From Gaertneriomyces semiglobifer (taxonomy: Eukaryota; Chytridiomycota; Chytridiomycetes; Spizellomycetales; Spizellomycetaceae): a stretch of DNA of 64,000 nucleotides. Numbering within the stretch: position 1 is the first letter of the stretch; every line of letters starts with the position of its first letter. The stretch spans positions 62,001-126,000 of the forward strand of contig JAHLKF010000001.1 of NCBI GenBank assembly GCA_025558075.1. Direction: 5' to 3'. Both the position numbers and the translations under genes were made by a program. Shown here one piece after another: positions 53,856 through 62,662 of the stretch. The notes under the pieces were generated by a model. It was not told the DNA's origin. It worked only from the letters and a program-made list of their open reading frames with translations, and made no database searches.

Positions 53856-55746
53856 TCAGATCTGCTCGGCCTTCCCATCTTCGTGAGTATAACCTCGAGC
53901 AATACCACTACGTCCTTCTGTCGCTTTCTCTACGGCTGTTTCACCTATGCTAGGTTCTAAACCTTTAAACGTCCGCTGTTCTTGGAGAAACCGAGCACCC
54001 AAGCTATTAGCAGAGAACTGGGCAAGGGCTGTCTCGGAGGCCCTCAGCGCCACTTCACTCGACGTACCGGCCTGGCCTTCGACCAAACTACCACGACCAC
54101 CATCTACACTCTTGAGTGGTGCTGCCTTGCGGTACCCACCCGTGACCAGCGAGAAATACGGTTCTTCATCACTCAGGTTCCCATCATCCACTGAAGTATT
54201 CGTGTCCGCTTCTGCTGATATAGCGTCCGCTCTCGAACTTAGCCGGTCCACCAATAACCGCAGATCGGTTTCGTATTCGCCCGTCCAGGGGGTATCCTTT
54301 TGCAGAGAAATTTCCAACTCGAACGGGGTCACGATCGGCTGCATAAACTCCTTTGAGTCAATGAGTGAGTTCTCGGGACACGCCACGATCACAAAACACT
54401 CGACTTCTGGGAAATTGGCCAGTTTCGCGGGGTTCGGCTTGCCAACTGCAAGAACGTAGGGTTTCTTTCCAGCGGCGGTGATGAGTCGTTTGAGGTTATC
54501 GATGACGGCGAGGTAGGACGCTGTAATAAAAAGAAATATAGCAATGAGTATAACATACAGTAAGGAGTAGATGTCATCACGAAATAACCAACCTACGCCC
54601 AGTGTGCCAACAACGATACCGATGACGGTGGCATCTTTCGCCTTTTGAACCATCATGTACCGTCGCATAAGCATTCTACTAGTTGGTACTTTCTCCACAG
54701 ACGCGGTTGGCTGACTCGGGTCGTACGCAAACACCTACATCCAAACTTAAAACCACATAACAAGCAACCGACAAAAATTGACCGGGGTCTTACTTGATGG
54801 GACGAGAATTTGAGCGCAATATTCGTAAGACTCAAATCTTGCGGACCCAAGTAGAATATGGCGCACTCTTCCAATGGCGCTTGTGGGGGCAGCAAGATTT
54901 TGCGAAGCTCCGTCGTCGTCTGCGCTTCTGAGGCGTCAACGGTGACTGTCGCTACGCCTAACTTTTCGTACCCTTGTGACTGCAGGTGCTGTTGGAAGGG
55001 CGCTATAACAGCATTAGCCAATTCCTGTGACAGGTGAAGCTTCCTAAAGTGTGTGTCTCACCAATACTACGGTGATATACAACATCATATATGAGTAGAA
55101 CCGGCTGTTGCGGATCCGGAAACACCTTGCGGAAGGCCGTCGCGCAGGCGTCAATGTCGATGGGGGCATTACCAAACGCATAGATAACAGGTAGCCGTGA
55201 CGTCCTATACAGTCGATAGGTTGAATCAGTATCAGGCTGTGATAGCGCAAGCCGACAAAAATACCAACGGGCTCAAGCATGTTCGTCCATAGTGGACGAC
55301 AACATCCGCATTCGCATGCTCGGCAGCAATCTCATCCACACAACAACTGTGGTGGGTTTCATTAACGCATAGCACATAAGAGAACACCTTCTTTTGAGGT
55401 TACTCACCTTCCAAACGTGGTGTCGGCCAACACAAACACATCCTTCCCTGTCCGTTCATGGAGGAGGCGCGTCACTTCCGCTGCATCTCGTAACAGGTTA
55501 TCCGGAAACTGCAGAGCAACCTGGAAGAGTCAAACGTTAGATAACTGTCGCCCTTGGCCATAAAAGCTTCAGAACTGATCAAACCTTGTTGTAATCACGG
55601 TCAAGGATGGTCTGTGCTGTCCGTGCTACCTCGTAAAAATCGCTGACATCGTACGATGAAGAGCATGGACGTGACTCTTCAACTGTTCGCTCAATAGCAG
55701 AGCTACCGTCGTTCGCAAACGACGACGGACCAACTAGTTCGGCCAT
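53856..55746 (-). CDS. DPH2: Diphthamide biosynthesis protein DPH2
   Basis: Seven exons: 55585-55746, 55408-55520, 55269-55346, 55081-55204, 54794-55024, 54593-54734 and 53856-54520, giving 504 aa. Family landmarks: [87 protein letters not shown] and the FeS-ligand region [17 protein letters not shown], then [17 protein letters not shown]. Dph1-Dph2 is an iron-sulfur, radical-SAM heterodimer that adds the 3-amino-3-carboxypropyl group of SAM to a histidine of eEF2, the first step to diphthamide. The short Gly-Val-Ala-Ser-Tyr join and the phase of every exon support the model. The join at 55081/55024 is the least certain. Confidence 0.92.
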
Positions 55747-56249
55747 CTCCGTATCACGTTTGCGAATCTCTAAAAATGTTCCAGCAAAAATATTGACGAG
55801 TAACCACTTAAGGATATTGATATACGACGCTATTGATAACGCATGCGCGGAATGATTGTCTGTCAATGCATCTGGCACTACCATGCACCATCCCAGTACT
55901 GCAGATGTTACTGAATGTCCTTACTACTTATGGGAGTGCTCACCAGCACGTGGCAGAGATTGTGAGCTAAGTGTGCTAGTCCATCCAAGAGTCGTCGCAA
56001 GTGTCATGAAAAATCACGACTTTAATGCCGGACCAGTAGAGACAAAGTTGTTCGAATTCTGCAATCCACGAGGATTGAAAGCCTCAAGCTACTTCTCACC
56101 GCAAGGTGGCGAGCCAAGCCGGTCGGCAAAGTGTCATCCAATCAGGCAATCAACCAAAATACACCGGTCTCGCTGTACACGCGAAGTGACCGAGCCAACT
56201 TTGAATAACGAAGACTGAAGCGCTACGACCGTATATTGAAGTAAGTAAT
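55747..56249. other. Intergenic stretch between DPH2 start and RPL34 3' end
   Basis: About 500 bp. A 111-codon plus-strand frame (from 55883) overlaps the RPL34 3' side; it has no recognisable domain and I do not call it a gene. The DPH2 promoter must lie here. Confidence 0.4.
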
Positions 56250-57011
56250 TTATTTCTTGCCAGACTTCTTGACCTCGACCTGCTGAGCCTTGAGCACACG
56301 CTTCACAATCTTCTGCTCTTCGATGAGGAAAGCACGAACGATTCTGGAACGCACGCAGGATCCACAACGAGAACCACCGTATGCCCTGGTGACATTCTTT
56401 TGGCTGCGGGACAGGCGAGCGTACTGGGTGGGGCGGAGAGCGGGGATCTGTGATAGCAGAGAACGGCATTAGCGATTCGTCGTAAACGCATTTGCAGATC
56501 CAGCAATCAAGCAACAAATTCCTCCAATCCAAGTGGCCATCACTAAGCGCCCACATCGACGCCCTGCTGGCGATGGCTACTGCAATTCTCTGAGTCCATT
56601 CAATGCTAAATGACTTCAGGGGTAAAATCATCCACACTCTTGACAGCTCCTTTTCAACCATTCACATCCTCCTAGTCCCTTTCCCGTCGAAACGCGGACA
56701 GGTAGCTGATCTACAGTTCACCAGGCGCGGCAGGAAAGCCACAAAAAAATTCCAGGATTCGGATGCAATTCATGACACTTACACCAGCGAGAACGGTACC
56801 GCAGTCACCACACTTGGGAGCGGACGCCTTCTTGGTGATGTGAAGGACGGCCAACTTTCCACCTAAAATTCGTCCGCATATAGCTTTTAGTCGCAAGCAC
56901 CTAAATCCAGGAAATGGACATTCTCTACGCACCAGGAGTCTTGATGACTCTGGTCTTGTTGGACTTGGTGTTGTAGGACAACCGACGACGGTAGGTGACA
57001 CGCTGGGCCAT
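56250..57011 (-). CDS. RPL34: 60S ribosomal protein eL34
   Basis: Three exons: 56933-57011, 56783-56862 and 56250-56447, giving 118 aa. It reads [20 protein letters not shown], then [60 protein letters not shown] and [20 protein letters not shown]. The four zinc-type cysteines (CGDC and CGSC) are intact. eL34 is a rRNA-binding protein of the large cytosolic subunit. The second intron is 335 bp and holds no recognised RNA. The codon-start ATG lies within a few bases of the exon edge of its 5' leader. Confidence 0.96.
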
Positions 57012-58349
57012 GTTTACTAACGAAAGTGTTGAAGTCAGTCTTTGTTCTTCATATGTTGATAGGGTTGGAACGGTTTGCGGTACAACTGTTGGACTAATTC
57101 CACGTCTAAGCGTCCGGCATTACTGGTATTGGACTTCCACCTTTGTAGTCCACTCCACCGAGCACAACACATATGTTCGTAATCCCTGTTCCTTGCATGT
57201 TCACATAAGTCGGTTGTGTTGCCGCCATGGAATGACGAGTTATGATAGTCCAAAATCCATCCTACTCTCCCTGTCTTGCCCTCTTCTCTGCCAGCAAAGA
57301 GATGCCAATGAAAAGGCAAATGACCCTCTCACATTACCCACCTATTTGAAGTCAAACTACGGCCGTTAGCTGCTTTGCTTACGGTAAATCTTCTACTCGT
57401 AGCTTTGTGTAGGGACTGCAACACTTCCGTGCCACTGGTCCAAAGAAAATCAATTTCCACATCGCGTTGGGGTTAGGGTTTTAGTCTGCACAGAACTACT
57501 GTTTGTGCGCTCTCTCGCTTGCACTTTCAACGTTCAGTTTATCCCACTGACGAGGCGAGAGGAGATTTACTACGCTATTGAATTTGCAATAGGTCATGAT
57601 TTGTACCGGATGCTTCAGCTCTGGCAGAGCACTGGGTTAGGATATTCATGCATTGCATTGGGTTCTTCACCCCACGAAGTGGGTTCATCTATCCCTCAAC
57701 TGCGAGGCTTATTCTGTGTGCTGATGTGGAGGCAGTCGTCGTGAGTAGGTACGATGGTAGGGACTGAATCTCTAACGGTTTGAAAGATCACCCTACACCG
57801 CCGTATGCGGGGAGTAGTACATGGATGTTAAGCTGTGTGTTCTCAATCAACCTGGGTGGTCGACGCTATTGAAATTTCATCCTCATAATCTCGCATGGAG
57901 AACGCAAGGGAACCGCAGTACTCTGAAAGATTACAACGAGCCCGGCTCGCTATCCGCGGCAGGTGGCCCTTTCTACGCTGCTTGCGCCGGTTTCGGCTAT
58001 TAGCACGATGCCAAGACGATCATCTTGCAGGGTTGATCAAAGTGCCAGCTGGACGTCGAAGCTCTTCATGAATCCAAGCAAAATAACCAGTGGGACCTTT
58101 AGGATCTCACAGTGAGACTGCCGCTGTCGTTTTTTCAAAATTCAGGCCTTTGCATGTCGTTCGGATTGTCGACCATTAAATACTTAGTTATCAATAGCGT
58201 TATCAAACGCTTATCAATACCGCCCACAACACCGGGTATAAGAAAAAGCGAACCATGGCGACAAAATTCAATCGCACTCCATCAACATCCAATCACACGA
58301 TCTCATCATCACTCCGTATCACCACCACCACCAACAACTAATAATAACA
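57012..58349. other. Gene-poor stretch between RPL34 and the secreted protein gene
   Basis: About 1.34 kb. Open frames are short, lack domains and are not linked by splice signals I can defend. A GGGGTTAGGG string at 57470-57480 resembles one telomere repeat but is isolated. The last 120 bp form the leader and promoter of the next gene. Confidence 0.5.
58237..58246 (+). promoter_or_regulatory. TATA-like element upstream of the secreted protein gene
   Basis: TATAAGAAAA lies 113 bp before the ATG at 58350. The segment between is rich in CAA, CAC and ACC, with no ATG in frame before the start, as in leaders of strongly expressed fungal genes. The role is inferred from position and sequence only. 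Confidence 0.35.
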
Positions 58350-58706
58350 ATGCGTTTCACCGTCGCTGGTCTCCTCGCCCTGGTCGCCGTTGCTTCCGCC
58401 TACCCAACCGCCAATGTGAACAACTCCGCGGACGAACTCGAACCCGAGGTCCCCGCCCAGCAGCAATGCCCGCAGATTCAACCCCCAATGTGCCAAGGTG
58501 ACACTTATATGCAGCCTTTTGTGGACTGGCGTGATGGCTGCACCTACGCCGCCTGCTTCCCCAAGCACCAGGTCGGTCCCGTCGGCGTCTGCCCGGCCAT
58601 CGAACCTCCACGCTGCCCCGAAGGTTTCTACTTGCAGCCCTTCACCAGCGTCTTGGACAACTGCCCTTACGCTACTTGTCTCTACGACTCACGCTTCGGT
58701 AACTAG
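58350..58706 (+). CDS. Small secreted protein with two equally spaced Cys4 units
   Basis: Single exon, 118 aa. The first 18 residues (MRFTVAGLLALVAVASAY) are a clear signal peptide with a likely cut after Ala-Ser-Ala. The mature part holds two copies of one unit: cysteines 40, 48, 64, 69 and 81, 89, 105, 110, each C-x7-C-x15-C-x4-C, 41 residues apart. The units share CP-x-I-x-PP-x-C, Y-x-QPF and C-x-YA-x-C. Eight cysteines and the signal peptide suggest a disulfide-bonded extracellular or wall-associated protein. I do not recognise the family; it may be a chytrid-specific secreted protein. No function is proposed. The gene stands alone in a gene-poor stretch. Confidence 0.75.
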   Translation: MRFTVAGLLALVAVASAYPTANVNNSADELEPEVPAQQQCPQIQPPMCQGDTYMQPFVDWRDGCTYAACFPKHQVGPVGVCPAIEPPRCPEGFYLQPFTSVLDNCPYATCLYDSRFGN

Positions 58707-59318
58707 ATATAGATCTAGAATAGTCCGCCACAGAACGTTTACTCTAGATCTACCAGGTTCCAGACTTCTGGACGTAGTTGGACAAATAGCACAGGTGGTA
58801 GAATAGGTATATTATAGACCCTCATACCATAGTTATGGAAAACAGAGTTTTTAACCAGCCAGAATCTGTGGATCATGACTTTGATTGCTAATTTGCGCTC
58901 GGATTTCGGATTCTTCACGGCAATTGCATCTGCATAATCGATGCTCATCAAACAGCTGTTGAGCATTCGTCGAAAATGCATGTCCTTGGTCGTGTATCAC
59001 GTTTTGCGTTCTCATACAACAGAAGAGAGACAATCTCGACACTTGGCTTCCAAGCTATTCATGGCTGGTAAGGCGGCTGAGCGGAACAGAAAGGCAGACA
59101 AGAATCCACCAGCGAAGGGCTGCCAACAGGAAAGCACTCTAACGCCCTACCCAACCACCGAAGAAGCTGGGCGAGAGAGAGAGAGGACGATCTTTCGTAG
59201 ACGTGGTGGAACACGCACGTCCATGCGCCTGATGCCTGTGCCCGGCTTCATCTATCGCAACGGGTGTGCGATCCCAATGGCAGACGATTATAGTGCAAGA
59301 TCTGCGACTTTTTTCTGA

Positions 59319-59820
59319 ACAGCTGCATCCTTGGTGTCCAAGACGGCTGGTGCCCCTGTGGGTCTGGCTCTGATGGTCATTGACGCGGTAAGTATGTCGC
59401 TTGATGCCTTCTGGGACCCCTTTGCGAGTTTGTTCAATGATGGATCAGTATAAGTCAGCGTGCCGGACCAGTCTCATTCTCGAAGCCGATCTGACACGGC
59501 CGTTGGAACAAAAACCGTCTGTCATTCCCGTCGATGCGGATGGGAACCTTCCTGAACACGTTCAGCAGGAATACGAGGAGTTTCGAAAAAATTATTTTGC
59601 CGCGAACAATCTTCTCAGTGACGATGATTTGGCCCGCCTGTACGATATCCATCAAACCTTGAACGCGCGGCGCATGCAGCTGGCCTCCTCTAATCCCATC
59701 ACCCAGTCGTTCTTTGCCCAACCCGACGAGTCCTTGGTGGCTGCTTTTGGGCGGTTTAATATCCGCATTGCGCCTGCATTGGTATGGAAAACAAGAAGAA
59801 GCGGGGTGAGCCAATCGTAA
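59319..59820 (+). pseudogene. Possible decayed coding segment
   Basis: One frame is open from 59322 to a TAA at 59451, reading SLVSKTAGAPVGLALMVIDA then LDAFWDPFASLFND. A second frame carries on from 59401 to 59820 with charged, protein-like sequence (LEQKPSVIPVDADGNLPEHV, EYEEFRKNYFAANNLLSDDD, SSNPITQSFFAQPDESLVAA). The frame change within about 60 bp, without a clear intron, looks like a frameshift. I do not recognise the protein. An exon-intron structure remains possible: GTATAAG follows GGATCA at 59447. Confidence 0.3.
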
Positions 59821-60417
59821 CACTTCCCAACAGCGTCGCTAGCACGCTGAAAGCCTACGAAGTAGCACTGCAAGGGGAAAGCCGCTACAAACGCTACGGT
59901 CCGTATTGGCACCGCTACCGTGTGTTGTTTGCTGATTATCGCCTCTGTGGTTTGTTTGTTTGTACTGTGAAATCGTTTATATATGCCCAACTGGCATGTG
60001 GAACGCGCTCCTCGTCGGAATTAGGGGTTAGGGTATCCCAAGTGCCTCATGTTGAGGTGAGACCAACATGAGATCCGTTTTACGCGTCCACCTGCCATTC
60101 GTTGTCCACAGACGGGAGACCACAGGCACCACAACGGCATCACTGGCCACTGTCGACAGCAAGTCGCATGAATCCCGATGTCTCCGGTGGGGTCCGAATG
60201 TGATGCAGGTACTTTTTCGTTCTTTGATGGGTCCAGTTTGCAGAGAAATGTTTGTGTGTACTTACTGACCCCCTTGGTCATTCAGGCATACCTTGCAAAG
60301 GCGCAAACAGTGTCTGTTACTGATTTTATCATCACAAGCGTTCAGCTGTTGCCGCATTTCCCCCATTCTGTACCGAATTAACTGGCTTCTGTGGGCGCCT
60401 GGGTTCAACTGAACCCC

Positions 60418-60442
60418 GAGACGACGACACCAATAATGTCAG
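60418..60442. repeat. 25-bp direct repeat, copy 1
   Basis: Starts GAGACGACGACACC and ends AATGTCAG; matches the copy at 60475-60499 at 23 of 25 positions, start-to-start distance 57 bp. Confidence 0.7.
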
Positions 60443-60474
60443 TCGCGGAAAGTCGTCGAAACTAACTGCACCTC

Positions 60475-60499
60475 GAGACGACGACGCCAACAATGTCAG
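60475..60499. repeat. 25-bp direct repeat, copy 2
   Basis: Partner of 60418-60442, with two substitutions. Both copies are followed by different sequence, so this is a short duplication rather than a satellite array. Confidence 0.7.
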
Positions 60500-60886
60500 A
60501 ACCCCACACGAGAAGACCGAATCAGCTTTGTTTCAAAACGACTGAAGGATGGAAGGCTGACAACCATTGTTGTACGCACAATACATCACGGAACAGCAGC
60601 TGGACAAAGCCACCACCCAAAGCGAGTTCAGATGCATACTTACAGAGCTGGCAAACGAAGACTTTTCACACTACAGTGGGAAGACTGCGGCAGCCATGGC
60701 CACGACACTGAAGTTGAAAATGAAAAATGTAACGTACCTAGCGACCATCGGTTAGTGCCAGTTGTCCACCGAGGAGGACGCCGACTTCTGTGGTGGCGAA
60801 CGTCGAGGGAAGTTATGTCAGTACCTAAAGGGGGCTGGCGCGACTAAAGTCGACTGACTTCTGACTTGGAGGGACAACTCATTAAT

Positions 60887-60943
60887 CGTAAAGACGGAGA
60901 TGACCTTCAGGGGACCATTGAGAAGTTCATCTCCGCCTCTACG
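60887..60943. repeat. Imperfect inverted repeat, 22-bp arms and 13-nt loop
   Basis: Arm 60887-60908 and the reverse complement of 60922-60943 agree at 19 of 22 positions (inner core CGGAGATGA-x-CTTC). The transcript of either strand could fold as a hairpin. No T-run follows directly, so it is not a bacterial-type terminator. Confidence 0.6.
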
Positions 60944-61728
60944 GTTACTTCGACGGCCTTACTAGTCAGCTGGTTCTGTTTATTCAGTTCGCAGATGCCG
61001 AGTGGGTGTCATATTGGCATGAGCGAGATGCCGATGTTTTGATGATGTTTTGATGCTCGAGCTGACAGTTCGCATCCAGCAGATTTGGTGAGACCTGGAC
61101 GCAGACGTGAGAACCCAAATTTGAAGCGGGCGCGTTCGCCGTCGCCATCGCCATCGTCATCGTCATCGCCATCTGGGGAAAAATTGTTAGAGAGTAATGG
61201 TCGTGATGACGAAGAAGACACGCTCTTGGATTTCCCCGTCGTACCAGGCACGGCAAAGTTGGTGGCTGCCATCCATCAACTCCGTGAACGACACCTTATT
61301 CTAAACCGTGCTAGAAACGAAAGACAAGCAGAGGGTTGCCTTGCTGAACGATGACTTGCGCGATGCATGTTGACATCGTCATCGAGACCACCACCGTCAA
61401 AGACATGATGCTCAAGCCGGACCAGTTCGCAACACGCCTCTTACAATCGGAGGTTTTGGCCCAGCTGACCCTCTCAGAATTCATGGCAGGGGGCCTTTCG
61501 TGAAGTGTGGCCGGAGATCACGGGTGATACCATGACGATGCCTGACATGCTCAAGAAAAAGACCTTTAGTTGATGTGTTCGCGTACAGGCTATTATACTC
61601 AAAGTGTCTAGGGACGAGATTCAACTCGCCGCTCGCGATCCCACATGTCCGCTACATCGTGCATTGCCTCCAAAATGATGTCCACATACGCATTGAAGTA
61701 CGCGCAAGCATCTTCAGATGAGCGATCA

Positions 61729-61782
61729 TTTGACGCCCACGCCGCGCTGGTTTTTGCCGCAGTCCCAGTCACACCTAAATTG
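61729..61782. repeat. About 50-bp direct repeat, copy 1
   Basis: Begins TTTGACGCCCACGCCGC and encodes in one frame FDAHAALVFAA. It matches the segment starting at 62380, 651 bp further on, nearly perfectly for 40 bp and then loosely. Confidence 0.65.
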
Positions 61783-61800
61783 ATCTACGGGACATGATAA

Positions 61801-62343
61801 GTGTGTCAGACCAGACTGAGAGAATGGGGCGTTCTGGGGCTAGCCCGCCGTGGCAAGAACACGGACTTTATCTATACCATCTCGGGGCGTGAGCATGCAT
61901 GCGCGGAAAACTCGGGCCTACTCACCAAGGTCAACGAAACCCATGCAAAAGAGGACCATGTGAGCTTGGCGAAGACTTTCCCACTCGCGGGTATGAAAGT
62001 TGGTCTCCCGCTGCCCTGAGCACGCCAGCCGGATTGTGTGTGTCATCGTTCCAGAACATGGATCGATCCATAGTGTTTCAAAAGGCCAGAAAATTTTCTC
62101 CCGAATTGTACGTAATGCAACGAGCTGTTTGAGGAGCCGCTGCCATTCCCGCGAGAGGATGGAGACGGCTCAGAGGTGCTCAACATGCGTACCGCTGTTC
62201 TGGCCATGCGGAACATCATGGTAAACACTGGAAATGCCATGCGCACCGGGTACAGAGGGCGTCGCATCCGCAGTCTCGGTGGTCCAAGCCGGCAGTCCAA
62301 AGCATTCGCCGGAATAACCACACCAGTAAAGAGGGCGAAGTAG
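61801..62343 (+). pseudogene. Possible frameshifted gene remnant
   Basis: Protein-like sequence runs through three overlapping open segments: 61801-62019 (LREWGVLGLARRGKNTDFIY, ENSGLLTKVNETHAKEDHVS), 62000-62120 (ASRIVCVIVPEHGSIHSVSK, GQKIFSRIVRNATS) and 62116-62343 (LFEEPLPFPREDGDGSEVLN, MRTAVLAMRNIMVNTGNAMR, ending PVKRAK-stop). The frame switches 1-2-1 with no usable intron between, which is what two frameshifts would leave. I do not recognise the ancestral protein. Confidence 0.35.
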
Positions 62344-62379
62344 ACAAGGAGGTTAGATTAGACCCATTATCGACATATC

Positions 62380-62436
62380 TTTGACGCCCACGCCGCCGTG
62401 GTTTTCGCCGCAGTCTCAGGCTCACGTACCAATTTT
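62380..62436. repeat. About 50-bp direct repeat, copy 2
   Basis: Partner of 61729-61782; in one frame it reads FDAHAAVVFAAV. Changes between the copies are mostly third-position-like in that frame. Confidence 0.65.
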
Positions 62437-62662
62437 AAGCTTTGTAAAGAAAGTAAGCAAAGAAAGTAAAACAGCATCAAATTGGAAATCTAATGATTTG
62501 ATGTGCTACGCCGCTGTATCTGTGTCGGTGCCTCACTGCTCCAGCTCTTCTCTACTCCTGACTAGTCAAAAGACAGGACTCTCTAATCGTCCAGCAGAGC
62601 GTCGATTTCGACTACAGAGACCTATACGCCATCCATCCTATGTCCCAAATTTATGATCACAC

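Larger units (their letters stand above)
58707..62662. other. Gene-poor stretch with broken open frames and short repeats
   Basis: About 4 kb in which plausible protein-like segments of 40-140 codons occur mostly on the plus strand, in shifting frames and interrupted by stops. Short direct repeats and one inverted repeat are also present. No transposase, reverse transcriptase or terminal repeat was recognised. The pattern suggests decayed genes, though very short unrecognised exons cannot be excluded. Confidence 0.45.

Noticed and set aside
55883..56218. 111-codon plus-strand open frame beside RPL34
   Set aside because: No recognisable motif and no splice-linked continuation; likely chance.
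57470..57485. GGGGTTAGGGTTTTAG, telomere-like
   Set aside because: Only about one and a half TTAGGG units; a similar isolated unit is at 60021-60034. Not an array.
57505..57744. 79-codon open frame in the gene-poor stretch
   Set aside because: Starts at a non-supported codon context, has no domain and no linked exon.
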